64,000 nucleotides of DNA from Halonotius sp046719765 (GCF_046719765.1 NZ_JABEBY010000015.1:22507-86506), one strand, 5' to 3'. Positions 54,637 to 63,575 are shown, counted from the first letter of the stretch. Notes: a model not told the origin generated them from the letters alone. Program-made: numbers and translations.

Positions 54637-55701
54637 TTAGATATCGACCGCGAAGGAATCGATCGCACCGGCGCGGGCCGCGATCGCCCCGAGAAGGTCG
54701 GCGACCGCATCGAGATCCTCGGTGTCGATCACCTCGACCGGGGTGTGCATATACCGGTTCGGCAGCCCGATGTTGAGCGAGGGGATCCCACCCCGACTCG
54801 TGTAGAAGCCGTCGGCGTCGGTACCGGTGCGGGTACCGGTGGCCTGTAGCTGAACCTCGATGTCGTCGGCGTCGGCGGCTTCGCGGGCAAGCTCGACGAC
54901 ACGTGGATGGTTCGCGCTACCACGGGAGACGACCGGCCCCTCGCCCAACGCGACGGGGCCCTGCTTGTCGCCCGGCACATCCGGATTGTCGGTCGCATGC
55001 GTCACGTCGACAGCGATGGCGGCGTCGGGGGCGAGATCGAAGCCGACCATCTGGGCGCCTTTGATGCCGAGCTCCTCTTGGACGGTGCTGACCGCATACA
55101 CCGTCGCGTCGACATCGGCCTCAACCGCCCGGCGCAGCCCCTCGGCCGCACTCCAGGTGCCGATCCGGTTGTCCATCCCGCGGGCGGTGAGGCGGCTCCC
55201 CTGGAGTTCGTAGAGATCGCTCGAAAATGTGATCGGATCGCCAACCTCGACCAGTTCGGTGGCCTCGTCGCCGTCTGCCGCACCGATATCGATGAACTGC
55301 TCGGCGATGTCAGCGTACTCCTCGCTGCCGGCCTCTCGGAGGTGGATCGCCGTCTGGCCGACGACGCCCTGTACCGGGCCCTCGTCGGTGTGGATCGTGA
55401 CGTGTTGGCCCTGCGAGACAGTGCGGTCGGAGCCACCGATCCGACTCATCCGGATAAACCCGTTGTCGTCGAGATCCCGGACGATGAAGCCGATCTCGTC
55501 GGCGTGGCCGCTGAAGGCGATCTCGGGGCCCTCGCCGCTCCCCTCGTGGACGGCGACCGCGTTGCCGTAGTCGTCGGTCGTGACCGCGTCGGCAAACTCG
55601 CTGACGTAGTCGACCCAGACGCGTTGCCCGTCGGTTTCGAACCCCGAGGGGCTGGCCGTCGTCAACAGCGATTCAAGAAACTCCCGTTGGGACTCCTGCA
55701 T
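54637..55701 (-). CDS. M42-family aminopeptidase (deblocking/endoglucanase-like)
   Basis: 354 residues from the ATG at 55701 (the frame runs further upstream but that is antisense to the next gene). Metal ligands and catalytic residues occur in AFSGHADEIGFIVRDL, ARGMDNRIGTWSAAEGL, VQEELGIKGAQMVGFD and VDVTHATDNPDVPG; the last ligand in YMHTPVEVIDTEDL. Family knowledge: large tetrahedral aminopeptidase complexes (TET) digesting small peptides. Cytoplasmic. Confidence 0.93.
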   Translation of the reverse strand: MQESQREFLESLLTTASPSGFETDGQRVWVDYVSEFADAVTTDDYGNAVAVHEGSGEGPEIAFSGHADEIGFIVRDLDDNGFIRMSRIGGSDRTVSQGQHVTIHTDEGPVQGVVGQTAIHLREAGSEEYADIAEQFIDIGAADGDEATELVEVGDPITFSSDLYELQGSRLTARGMDNRIGTWSAAEGLRRAVEADVDATVYAVSTVQEELGIKGAQMVGFDLAPDAAIAVDVTHATDNPDVPGDKQGPVALGEGPVVSRGSANHPRVVELAREAADADDIEVQLQATGTRTGTDADGFYTSRGGIPSLNIGLPNRYMHTPVEVIDTEDLDAVADLLGAIAARAGAIDSFAVDI

Positions 55702-55804
55702 GCTGTTTTGCAGCAGCAGCAGGCGTATCAACGTCACGGTTAGGCCACCCACGCGGGGTTGAGCGACGCACAAGGACTTTACTCGCAGCCACCCCAGCAG
55801 AAGT

Positions 55805-56752
55805 ATGAATCTGTTTCGGAGCGCCCAAGCGGTCGCCGACGCCGACGGCGGCGGGATCATCGACTGGGGAAGCGTCGCCGAGGCGGCCAAGGCGTCGACG
55901 CCGGCAGGCGATCTCAGCATGTCCGCCGACGAGCAGGCCGGCTTTCGGGCTGACGTGCGGGACGCCCGCGACCGCCTGCGTGATGCCGGCGGCGTCGATT
56001 TCGACCTTCCGGAAACGATCGAAATCCAGCATCGCCACCACTGGATCGACGCCAACATCGAAACCTTCCGGCGGGTCGTCGACCCCTTAGAGCCGTCGAC
56101 GACGGTGCTACCGGGGGTCTCACGCACGATCAACACCGGGACGATGGCGGTCACACTCGGCTTTCTGGGCCGAAACGTCCTCGGACAGTACGACCCGCTG
56201 TTGCTCGCCGACGGCGGCCACGCGCTGTACTTCGTTCGCCCAAACATCCGCCGGGTCGCCGACGATCTCAACGTGGCGTACCCACGCTTCCGTCGGTGGA
56301 TCGCGTTCCACGAGGTCGCTCACGCCGCGGAGTTCGGCGTCGCACCGTGGCTGCCGGAGTATCTCGAAACCCGGATGCAGGACAGCGTGACGGCCATCTC
56401 GGCGGGCGACCTCGATCAGGCGACCTTCGAGGAGTTGACCACCGCGATGACCGCCGTCGAAGGGTACGCCGAGTTGCTGATGGATCGGGCCTTCGACGAG
56501 GAGTACGCCGATCTGCGCGCCAAACTCGACGCCAGACGTGGCTCCGGCGGGCCGCTGAAACGCCTGATGAGCCGACTGCTCGGGTTGGGCCTCAAACGCG
56601 ATCAGTACGAACGCGGCGCGCGCTTTTTCGAGACCGTTGCCGACGCCCGCGGGCTGGAAGCCGCCAGCGTCGTCTGGGAGCGGCCAGAACATCTCCCGAC
56701 TGACGCCGAGTTGGCCGAGCCGATCCAGTGGCTCGATCGGGTCGATCCCTGA
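55805..56752 (+). CDS. DUF2342 zinc-dependent metalloprotease
   Basis: 315 residues. HExxH at FHEVAHAAEF near residue 168; the PNIRRVADDLNVAYPRFRRWIAFHE stretch, EYLETRMQ and AVEGYAELLMDRAF are marks of the family (in actinobacteria named coenzyme F420 biosynthesis-associated, although the link is not established). Starts at 55805. Cytoplasmic; substrate unknown. Divergent from the M42 peptidase. Confidence 0.88.
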   Translation: MNLFRSAQAVADADGGGIIDWGSVAEAAKASTPAGDLSMSADEQAGFRADVRDARDRLRDAGGVDFDLPETIEIQHRHHWIDANIETFRRVVDPLEPSTTVLPGVSRTINTGTMAVTLGFLGRNVLGQYDPLLLADGGHALYFVRPNIRRVADDLNVAYPRFRRWIAFHEVAHAAEFGVAPWLPEYLETRMQDSVTAISAGDLDQATFEELTTAMTAVEGYAELLMDRAFDEEYADLRAKLDARRGSGGPLKRLMSRLLGLGLKRDQYERGARFFETVADARGLEAASVVWERPEHLPTDAELAEPIQWLDRVDP

Positions 56753-56822
56753 GCAGGCGGCCTCGTCAGTAGGTTCGGCCGCGAACTGAGTGTTTATCAG
56801 CGTCGCGGCAGAACCGAACGAT

Positions 56823-57107
56823 ATGTCCGACTCCGACCGTGTCCGAGCCCACGTGTTCGTCAGTGGTCGCGTCCAAGGCGTCTACTACCGCGCCAGTACC
56901 CGCGATGCCGCCCGTGAGCGCGGCGTCGACGGCTGGGTAAAAAACCTCGATGACGGCCGCGTGGAAGCCGTCTTCGAGGGCAACGAGGAGCGCGTCGAAG
57001 CGATGTGTGAGTGGTGTGAAACCGGCAGCCGCGCCGCCGAGGTCGACAGCGTCGATGTCACGATGGAAGCACCCGAGGGCCTCGATGGGTTCGAGGTTCG
57101 GTGGTAG
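56823..57107 (+). CDS. acyP: Acylphosphatase
   Basis: 94 residues from the ATG at 56823. VRAHVFVSGRVQGVYYRASTRDAARERGVDGWVKNLDDGRVEAVFEGNEERVEAMCEWCETGS has the catalytic Arg (R28-like in VQGVYYR) and Asn (GWVKN) of acylphosphatases. Hydrolyses acylphosphates. Compact single gene. Confidence 0.94.
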   Translation: MSDSDRVRAHVFVSGRVQGVYYRASTRDAARERGVDGWVKNLDDGRVEAVFEGNEERVEAMCEWCETGSRAAEVDSVDVTMEAPEGLDGFEVRW

Positions 57108-57173
57108 GCTGACACCACGACTGACTGCAGTCGATCGCGGGGTCTATGTCCGCACAGCCACAACAAATCGTAA

Positions 57174-58286
57174 ATGGAGTACGTCCAAGAACGGATTACA
57201 ACGCTCCACCACCTCCAGGAGACGACACCGGCCGCGCCGACCGATCGCGCCGCGGTTGTTGTCCCGATGACCGAACGGGAGTACGCCGGCCTCGCCGCCG
57301 AGGGTGTCCTGTCCGAACTGGAAGCCGTCGCGCCCAAACGCGTCGTCGTCCCGCTGCGTGCCCCCGCCGAGAAGGTTGGCCCGTTTCGGGACTGGCTCGC
57401 CGGCTTCGACCTCCCACTGGAGGTGCTGTGGTGTAACGGGCCCACGCTCGCCGACCTCCTGGCCGACAACGGGCTCAACGGCTCAGCCGGCAAGGGCCGG
57501 GACGTGTGGCTCGCGCTCGGACAGGTGCTCGATGCCGACTACGTCGTCTGCCATGATGCCGACACCAAAACCTACGACCGCTCCTACGTTTCCCGACTGT
57601 TGTTCCCGCTGGAACACGACCACCAGTTCTCAAAAGGCTACTACGCCCGCGTTGAGAACGGCCAGCTCTACGGCCGGCTGTTCCGGCTGTTTTACGCGCC
57701 GCTCATCCGGGCGTTAGCCGACGCGACCCCCGACGCCGAGATCCTGGGATATCTCGATGCGTTCCGGTACGCCCTGGCCGGCGAGTTTGCCGCCACGGGC
57801 GACCTCATCGCCGATATGCGGGTTCAGCGATCGTGGGGGCTTGAGGTTGGCACGCTCGGGGAGGCGTTCGCCCACGCTGGCATCGACGGCAGCGCGCAGG
57901 TCGACCTCGGCGCCTACGAACACGACCACCGCGCGGTCGGCGGCCCAACCGGCCTCTCGGAGATGAGCGCGGCCGTCGGCGAGGCACTGTGCCGGGTTGT
58001 CGACGAGCACGGGGTCGACATCGACTACGGGACGCTCCCCGACCGCTACCGGGCGGCTGCCGAATCGTTGCGCCGACAGTACGCCGTCGACGCCGCCTAC
58101 AACGATCTGGCCTACGACCGTGACGACGAGCGCGAGCAGATCGATACCTACGCCGACGCCCTGCGGGAACCGGGAGAGGACACCCGCCTGCCGGCCTGGA
58201 ACAACGCGCCGATCAGCCCCAAAGCGGTCGCCGATGCGGCCGCGGCCGATTTGGCGGCGGCGACCGGGGGATCGACCACCGAGTGA
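57174..58286 (+). CDS. Glucosyl-3-phosphoglycerate synthase-like glycosyltransferase (GT81)
   Basis: 370 residues. GT-A fold: AVVVPMTEREYAGLAAEGVLSELE, KGRDVWLALGQVLDADYVVCHDADTKTYDRSYVSRLLFPL (DAD-type metal motif), FSKGYYARVENGQLYGRLFRLFYAPLIRAL, and QRSWGLEVGTLGEAF. Family knowledge: transfers glucose (or mannose) from a nucleotide sugar to 3-phosphoglycerate on the way to glucosylglycerate, an osmolyte or cap. No matching phosphatase gene is beside it, so the final product is not certain. A small hypothetical gene follows. Confidence 0.85.
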   Translation: MEYVQERITTLHHLQETTPAAPTDRAAVVVPMTEREYAGLAAEGVLSELEAVAPKRVVVPLRAPAEKVGPFRDWLAGFDLPLEVLWCNGPTLADLLADNGLNGSAGKGRDVWLALGQVLDADYVVCHDADTKTYDRSYVSRLLFPLEHDHQFSKGYYARVENGQLYGRLFRLFYAPLIRALADATPDAEILGYLDAFRYALAGEFAATGDLIADMRVQRSWGLEVGTLGEAFAHAGIDGSAQVDLGAYEHDHRAVGGPTGLSEMSAAVGEALCRVVDEHGVDIDYGTLPDRYRAAAESLRRQYAVDAAYNDLAYDRDDEREQIDTYADALREPGEDTRLPAWNNAPISPKAVADAAAADLAAATGGSTTE

Positions 58287-58322
58287 GGTAGACTCAAATG
58301 AGAGCAGCGACACCAGCGTGGT

Positions 58323-58817
58323 ATGAGCGCGACAGGTGACGAACTCGCCGGCGTCGTCGACCTCTTTGGCGCGCTGACGCGGGAGGAACTCTCCGAAGCC
58401 CTCACCGAGTTGGCATTCAAACAGGGGGCCGCCGTTGACGACGGGGCCGTCACCGACGCCATCGAAACCGCGATCACCGAGTATGTGCTCGTCGAGTACG
58501 AGCCCACCTCGAGCGACGCACGCGACGCTGACAGCGAGTCGTTGCTGACGGTCGGGCCGGCGGCGTTTCCGACGCTCCCGCCGAACGCCGAGGATCTGCC
58601 CCATATTCTTGAGTATGAGAAGCGATCTGTCGACCGCGATCGACTGGCCGAACAGGTGCAAACGCGGCTGGAAGCCGACGCCGACGAGGCCGTCGCCGCC
58701 GCCGACGCCGACCGCGCCGCGACATTACTCGACGTGAGCTACGACCTCGAAGCGTGGGCCGCTGTCGAGACCGACGCGATCCGAGCCTCGTTGACATCGG
58801 TCCTCCCGCAGGACTAA
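58323..58817 (+). CDS. Conserved haloarchaeal hypothetical protein
   Basis: 164 residues. DELAGVVDLFGALTREELSEALTELAFKQGAAVDDGAVTDAIETAITEYVLVEYE is a pattern common to a haloarchaeal family (I recall a DUF7109-like name but cannot check). Helical throughout, acidic. It lies between the glycosyltransferase (37 bases) and the Nudix gene (24 bases), on the same strand: probably one operon. Confidence 0.65.
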   Translation: MSATGDELAGVVDLFGALTREELSEALTELAFKQGAAVDDGAVTDAIETAITEYVLVEYEPTSSDARDADSESLLTVGPAAFPTLPPNAEDLPHILEYEKRSVDRDRLAEQVQTRLEADADEAVAAADADRAATLLDVSYDLEAWAAVETDAIRASLTSVLPQD

Positions 58818-58841
58818 GAGGACCGCCACCCAAGAACAGAT

Positions 58842-59441
58842 ATGGATCTGACGGGGGTGGCTCGGTATACGCCGTCGGCGATCGCCGACCCCGCAAAGGA
58901 GGCTGCGGTGCTCGCGCCGATCATCGACCAGGACGGCGAGCCCGTGATCCTCTTTACGAAACGCTCCGAGCAGCTTGGCGACCACCCCGGCCAGATGAGC
59001 TTTCCGGGCGGGGGCCGGGAGCCGTCGGATGCGGATCTCCAAGCCACCGCCCTCCGGGAGGCCGACGAGGAGATCGGCCTGCGACCCGATGAAAGCGAGG
59101 TCGTCGGCCGGATCGACGACATCGAAACGGTCACCCGATACATCGTCCGCCCGTTTGTTGGGCGGATTCCCGATCGGGAGTACACCCCCGACGAGTACGA
59201 GGTCGCCGAGATTGTTCGGCTGCCGGTCGCCGAACTCACCGACCGCACAAACTACGAGTCAGAACACCGCGAACACCCACACTACGGGCCGATCCGGATT
59301 CACTTCTTCCACGTGGCGGACTACACTGTTTGGGGGGCGACCGGCCGCATGCTGGCGCAGCTGCTGGAGCTCACGACCGACTGGGAGATCCCCCCGGAGG
59401 CCGACCGCGTTGTCGACGCTGACGCCGATCTTCCGGTGTAG
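58842..59441 (+). CDS. Nudix hydrolase (CoA pyrophosphatase-like)
   Basis: 199 residues. Nudix box GGGREPSDADLQATALREADEEIGL at about residues 52-76, preceded by LFTKRSEQLGDHPGQMSFPG, the upstream motif of coenzyme A diphosphatases. The C-terminal VWGATGRMLAQLLEL helix is usual. Hydrolyses CoA or a similar nucleoside diphosphate derivative. Its stop at 59441 is directly beside the stop of the PadR gene. Confidence 0.92.
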   Translation: MDLTGVARYTPSAIADPAKEAAVLAPIIDQDGEPVILFTKRSEQLGDHPGQMSFPGGGREPSDADLQATALREADEEIGLRPDESEVVGRIDDIETVTRYIVRPFVGRIPDREYTPDEYEVAEIVRLPVAELTDRTNYESEHREHPHYGPIRIHFFHVADYTVWGATGRMLAQLLELTTDWEIPPEADRVVDADADLPV

Positions 59442-59765
59442 CTACGAATGGGTTTCGGCCTCTGGTGACGGGGTTGGGTCGCCGGCGTCGATCCGCTGTA
59501 CCTGTTTTGTCTCCCACGTCCGGCGGTCGTCCATCGCGGTGGTGGCTGTTGCGGTGAGCGTATAGGAGTTGGTTCGCTTGTCGATGGCGGCCTTTTCGAC
59601 GTAGCCGCTGTCGACCAGTTTGCCGAGGTTTTGGTAGACGCGCCCGGTGTTGACATCGTCGTCGTAGTACGATTCGACTTCCTCCTTGATCCCGAGTCCG
59701 TATGGATCGTCGAGGCTTGCAATGACGTACAGGAGGTCTCGCTGAAACGCTGTGAGGTCTTTCAT
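59442..59765 (-). CDS. PadR-like transcriptional regulator
   Basis: 107 residues from the ATG at 59765. Winged helix of PadR type: FQRDLLYVIASLDDPYGLGIKEEVESYYDDDVNTGRVYQNLGKLVDSGYVEKA, with recognition helix NTGRVYQNLGKLVDSG. The tail (residues 75-107) is rich in Thr and Glu. Likely controls its own or a neighbouring gene; targets unknown. Confidence 0.88.
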   Translation of the reverse strand: MKDLTAFQRDLLYVIASLDDPYGLGIKEEVESYYDDDVNTGRVYQNLGKLVDSGYVEKAAIDKRTNSYTLTATATTAMDDRRTWETKQVQRIDAGDPTPSPEAETHS

Positions 59766-60041
59766 GGCTGGGGTGGAACAGATCACTTGCGGTGAGAGTT
59801 CAGTTCATCTGCGTGTTGTTGGTTGAAATGTAAAAACGTATTGGCGAGAATAGCATTTGTGTCTAACTAAAAATCAGCAACTACTGGACATTTCATATGC
59901 ATATGTAGCACTCTGTAGTAGATTGATTCATTCAGGACAACACCAGCCACACGACAGGGTCATCCGACCCAGATCGACAGACGACGGGGTAAACGGGAGA
60001 AACAGCCGATACGTCAAAAATCCATCCAGCGCAGGTGACCG
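59766..60041. other. Intergenic region, A/T-rich
   Basis: 276 bases between the PadR start and the Hsp20 stop. It is A/T-rich from about 59820 to 59935. On the minus strand it would carry the PadR promoter. A plus-strand frame at 59857-60045 shows no family. Nothing else. Confidence 0.45.
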
Positions 60042-60596
60042 TTAGGCGTCGTCTGTCTGGGATGCGGCGGTGTCGTCGTCTGTATCTGTGTCGGCGTCGT
60101 CGTCTGTGTCGGCGTCGTCGTCTGTGTGGGTGTCAGTGGCACCGTCGTCTGCATCGCCGGACTGCTCGTCGTGGGTGGTATCGTCATCTTCAACGGCAAC
60201 GGTGTGCGCTGAGGCGGCTTTCGGGATCGTCACATGGAGGGTTCCATCCTGCGTCAGCGTCGCATCCGGGATCGTCTCGCTGCCGGTGACGCTGGCGGCA
60301 TCGGGTAGCGTCGCCGTCCCCGAAAGCGTCAGCCCACGACCCGGGAAGCGCATCTCGAAACCCTTGTGGAACGCCCGAAAGCGGTCGACCCGTACCTCCA
60401 GTTCGCCGTCGACAAACTGCACCTGGACATCCTCGGCGGTCGCCCCCGGCGCGTCGAAGACGACGAGATACTCGGTGTCGCTCTCCAGAAGGTCATAGGA
60501 GAGCGGCTTGCGTGACTGTACCTGACTGACGCCGCGGCCGACTCGTTCGAGCACCGTGTTGAGGGCCTCCCGGCCGTAGGTTTCGAGCTTTGTCAT
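60042..60596 (-). CDS. Hsp20/alpha-crystallin-like protein with acidic tail
   Basis: 184 residues. Alpha-crystallin domain about residues 30-125: LSYDLLESDTEYLVVFDAPGATAEDVQVQFVDGELEVRVDRFRAFHKGFEMRFPGRGLTLSG ... TLHVTIPKA. The last 50 residues are an Asp/Thr repeat (DADTDD units) of no fold. It begins with TKLETYGREALNTVLERVGRGV. Like gas-vesicle GvpH proteins in type, but no gas-vesicle genes are here. It overlaps the small zinc-ribbon gene upstream by four bases (ATGA). Confidence 0.87.
   Translation of the reverse strand: MTKLETYGREALNTVLERVGRGVSQVQSRKPLSYDLLESDTEYLVVFDAPGATAEDVQVQFVDGELEVRVDRFRAFHKGFEMRFPGRGLTLSGTATLPDAASVTGSETIPDATLTQDGTLHVTIPKAASAHTVAVEDDDTTHDEQSGDADDGATDTHTDDDADTDDDADTDTDDDTAASQTDDA
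60073..60126 (-). repeat. 18-base coding repeats in the acidic tail
   Basis: Two exact adjacent copies of an 18-base unit (60091-60126) and a third, slightly changed one encode DADTDD-type residues. Confidence 0.7.
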
Positions 60597-60751
60597 AGGA
60601 CGATCTCCGAGAGACTTGCGCTGTCGGCGCAGTACGGACAGCTAAGATCGGCGACGCCGTGGTCGTCAGGCACGTCGTATGTGTAGTGGACCTCGAACAT
60701 ATCGAGTTCGCAGTCCCCGTTGTCGCATTCGACTTCGACGGTTTCGGGCAT
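60593..60751 (-). CDS. Small zinc-ribbon protein
   Basis: 52 residues from the ATG at 60751. Cys residues occur in VECDNGDCELDMF and LSCPYCADSAS, i.e. a CxxxxC and a CxxC pair, forming one zinc site. The rest is short strands (EVHYTYDVPDDHGVADL). Translationally coupled to the Hsp20-like gene. Confidence 0.75.
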   Translation of the reverse strand: MPETVEVECDNGDCELDMFEVHYTYDVPDDHGVADLSCPYCADSASLSEIVL

Positions 60752-60860
60752 ACCAGTAGGGAGGGGTGCCACAAAGTTAAATGACGTGGCACGCTGGTGG
60801 AAGTGCCACACCTGCAGGCCGGATCACACGGTTTTAGCCGCTTGACGCCGAACGACGGAT

Positions 60861-62588
60861 ATGACTCGGTCTTCGGATCTTGCGGTCACCATCGTCGACG
60901 GCTACGTCGACGAGCCGGCCCATTTCGGCGTGCCGCCCTACATCTCGACGTACCCCCGCTTTACCGCCGGCGCGCTCGTCGACGCCGGCGTCCCGCAGGC
61001 CAACATCACCTACCACACGATCGACGAACTCCGCGAAGAGAGACAAAAGTGGAACGCGGTCGCCGACGCCGACCTCATGATCTACGTCGGCGGGATGACC
61101 GTCCCCGGCAGCTACGTTGGTGGGACGCCCGCCGAACCCGACGAGGTGAAAGAACTCGCGTGGGTCGCCGAAGGCACCTCGCTGATGGGCGGCCCCGTCA
61201 AGTTTGGCGTCGGCGACGAAAACGCCGGGGCGACCGAAACCGAACGCAAGGATCTTGACTTTGATTTCGTCGCCAAAGGCGACATCGAGGCAGCCGCCTA
61301 CGATCTCGTCGACAGCGGGTTAGAAGGGTTCAACAACCGGATGCGCGACAATGACGAACTCAGCCGGTGGGCCCCCGACGGCGCGTTCATCGTCGAACAG
61401 CACCCCAACCACCCCGACTACCTGATCTGCGAGATGGAAACCTCGCGGGGCTGTGCCTACCGCTGTTCGTTCTGTACCGAACCGCTCTACGGAAATCCTG
61501 CCTTCCGCACGGCCGACGCCGTCGTCGACGAGGTCGACACGCTCTCCGATTACGGCGTCAGACACTTCCGGCTCGGCCGGCAGGCCGACATCCTTGCCTT
61601 CGGCGGCGACGGCGAGGCCCCCAACCCCGACGCGCTCCGGCGGCTCTACAGTGGGATTCGTGAGGTCGCCCCTGATCTCGAAACGCTGCATCTCGACAAT
61701 ATGAACCCGATCACGATTGTCGAGTGGCCCGAAAAGAGCCGCGAAGGAATCAGAATTATCGCCGAGCACAACACCCCCGGCGACACCGCCGCCTTCGGGC
61801 TGGAGTCCGCCGATCCCGTGGTGCAGGAGGCCAACAACCTCAACGTCACCGCCGAGGAGTGTTTTCAGGCAGTTAAAATCGTCAACGAGGAAGCGGGCTG
61901 GCGACCCGGTGAGGACGCCGACGACGCGCCGACCCACGGCGACAGCGCAGGGAACCGACTGCCGAAACTGCTGCCCGGAATCAATCTGCTGCACGGCCTA
62001 CAAGAGGAACGCCGCGCAACCTACGACCACAACCGGGCGTTCCTCCAGCGCGTTTACGACGAGGGGTTGATGCTCCGCCGCATCAACATCCGCCAGGTGA
62101 TGGCCTTCGAGGGCACCGACATGTCCGACACCGGCGCGGCCATCGCCGAGGAACACAAGGAGCTGTTCAAATCCTACAAACAGGAAGTCCGTGAGACCAT
62201 CGACCAACCGATGCTGGAACGGGTCGCGCCCGCCGGCACCGTCCTCCCGGACGTACATCTCGAATACCACGAGGGGGGCCGGACGTTCGGCCGCCAGCTC
62301 GGCACCTATCCGCTGCTCGTCGGCTTCCCCGAGGAGCGACCGCTCGGCCAAACGGTCGACGCCGTCATCGTTGACCACGGCTACCGGTCGGTGACGGCGG
62401 TGCCGTATCCGCTGGATATCAACAGCGCGAGCATGACCGAACTCGAAGCCCTGCCGGGGATCGGCAAGCAGCGCGCCGGCGACCTCGTCGTCAACCGGCC
62501 GTATGAGACGCCCGAGGCCGTCGGCGGCGAGATCGACCTCTCGGCGTTCGTGACGACCGGCTCGGGGGCGAGTCAACCCTCTGACTGA
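60861..62588 (+). CDS. Radical SAM protein with B12-like N-domain and C-terminal helix-hairpin-helix
   Basis: 575 residues. Residues 1-160 resemble a B12-binding/UPF0313-like Rossmann fold (VTIVDGYVDEPAHFGVPPYISTYPRFTAGALVDAG). The radical SAM Cys residues are Cys198, Cys202 and Cys205 in GCAYRCSFC; YGVRHFRLGRQADILAFGG and AAFGLESADPVVQEANNLNVTAEEC lie in the barrel. Residues about 520-560 (LDINSASMTELEALPGIGKQRAGDLVVNRPY) are a helix-hairpin-helix as in DNA or RNA binding proteins. Known relatives are uncharacterised archaeal radical SAM proteins; substrate unknown. Stop TGA overlaps the start of the next gene by one base. Confidence 0.88.
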   Translation: MTRSSDLAVTIVDGYVDEPAHFGVPPYISTYPRFTAGALVDAGVPQANITYHTIDELREERQKWNAVADADLMIYVGGMTVPGSYVGGTPAEPDEVKELAWVAEGTSLMGGPVKFGVGDENAGATETERKDLDFDFVAKGDIEAAAYDLVDSGLEGFNNRMRDNDELSRWAPDGAFIVEQHPNHPDYLICEMETSRGCAYRCSFCTEPLYGNPAFRTADAVVDEVDTLSDYGVRHFRLGRQADILAFGGDGEAPNPDALRRLYSGIREVAPDLETLHLDNMNPITIVEWPEKSREGIRIIAEHNTPGDTAAFGLESADPVVQEANNLNVTAEECFQAVKIVNEEAGWRPGEDADDAPTHGDSAGNRLPKLLPGINLLHGLQEERRATYDHNRAFLQRVYDEGLMLRRINIRQVMAFEGTDMSDTGAAIAEEHKELFKSYKQEVRETIDQPMLERVAPAGTVLPDVHLEYHEGGRTFGRQLGTYPLLVGFPEERPLGQTVDAVIVDHGYRSVTAVPYPLDINSASMTELEALPGIGKQRAGDLVVNRPYETPEAVGGEIDLSAFVTTGSGASQPSD

Positions 62589-63304
62589 TGGATTCTCTCG
62601 AAACCGAACTCGACCGCGCCCGCGACCTGGCTGTCGACGACCTCGCCGACGCCATCGAGTCGATTGGCTTCGAGTGTACCCGGTGTGGGGCGTGCTGCAA
62701 AGGATACGACCCAGACAGCGATGGCGACGACGAAACGACCGAAGCGGACGCAACCGACCGCGAACCGCATACAGCGACCGTCTTTCCCGACGAAATCCGC
62801 GACCTGCAGGACGCCGGCGACTACGACTGGCGCGACGTGGCGCGGCCGATGCCCTATGGCTTGGATGACGAGGGCGACGGCGACGCGGGTGAGACCTTCG
62901 AGTGGGCCCTCCAGACCGACGCCTGCGGCGACTGCACGTTCTACGAGGAGAGCGAGGACGGCACCGGTCACTGCGGCGTCCACGACGACCGCCCGCTGAT
63001 CTGCAAGACGTACCCCTTCAGCGTCGCCCTCGGCGGGACGAGCCAGCCGATGGGCGAAGCGGTTGACGCCGAAGGCATGGTTCGCGCTCACGAGTGCGAA
63101 GGCCTCGGCCGCGATATTTCACGCGAAGAGGCCGAGGAGTTGGCCGCCGCGCTCAAGGAGCGAGCGATCCGCGAGATCGAGGAGGCAATCGCCGTGCGGG
63201 AAAACTACGAGTCGCGCGATGTCGACGGCGTCGTCGTCCACGATTCCGAGGGCCAAAAGCGGCCTGACGGAACGCGGATAGAGAGGGAGAACGGATCGCA
63301 GTAG
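62588..63304 (+). CDS. YkgJ-type cysteine-cluster protein
   Basis: 238 residues. Cys-rich N-terminus FECTRCGACCKGYDP, further Cys at DACGDCTFYEESEDGTGHCGVHDDRPLICKTYPF (YkgJ/UPF0153 pattern, likely a metal or Fe-S site). Middle Asp/Glu-rich insertion (residues about 40-60). Overlaps the radical SAM gene by one base, so the two act together; a modification pair is likely. Confidence 0.9.
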   Translation: MDSLETELDRARDLAVDDLADAIESIGFECTRCGACCKGYDPDSDGDDETTEADATDREPHTATVFPDEIRDLQDAGDYDWRDVARPMPYGLDDEGDGDAGETFEWALQTDACGDCTFYEESEDGTGHCGVHDDRPLICKTYPFSVALGGTSQPMGEAVDAEGMVRAHECEGLGRDISREEAEELAAALKERAIREIEEAIAVRENYESRDVDGVVVHDSEGQKRPDGTRIERENGSQ

Positions 63305-63323
63305 CGTTTTGAGAGAGAATCCG

Positions 63324-63575
63324 TTAGTCGAAATCGACGATTTCGGTATCCATCTCGTCGGCTACATCGGTTGACTCGCCGATATCGACTGCGTTCAGAT
63401 CATCGAACGCGCCGTACTGCTGCCGGCGGTGTTCGACCGAGAGCGAGCCGTCGTCATCGACCTGCCAGCGAATCATGTCGCCGGGTTTGACGCCAACCTC
63501 GCGTCGCACCGCAGGCGGAATAGTCACCGAGAACTGCTCAGTAAGCGTTGTCTCACGCTCGATCTTGCGGGGCAT
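63324..63575 (-). CDS. AbrB/SpoVT-type DNA-binding protein
   Basis: 83 residues from the ATG at 63575. SKIERETTLTEQFSVTIP-like start (PRKIERETTLTEQFSVTIP, PAVRREVGVKPGDMIRW) is the swapped-hairpin AbrB fold; the acidic rest (residues 45-83) could bind a partner. Often the antitoxin half of toxin-antitoxin pairs or a regulator; no toxin gene beside it. Confidence 0.88.
   Translation of the reverse strand: MPRKIERETTLTEQFSVTIPPAVRREVGVKPGDMIRWQVDDDGSLSVEHRRQQYGAFDDLNAVDIGESTDVADEMDTEIVDFD

Noticed and set aside
55702..56271. Long upstream extension of the M42 peptidase
   Set aside because: Antisense to the DUF2342 gene, with no peptidase character; the real start is 55701.
60073..60126. Possible short tandem array or CRISPR
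   Set aside because: Also in-frame coding repeats (DADTDD), with no spacers.
60042..60596. Gas-vesicle GvpH assignment
   Set aside because: No other gvp genes in the window; a generic Hsp20 is safer.
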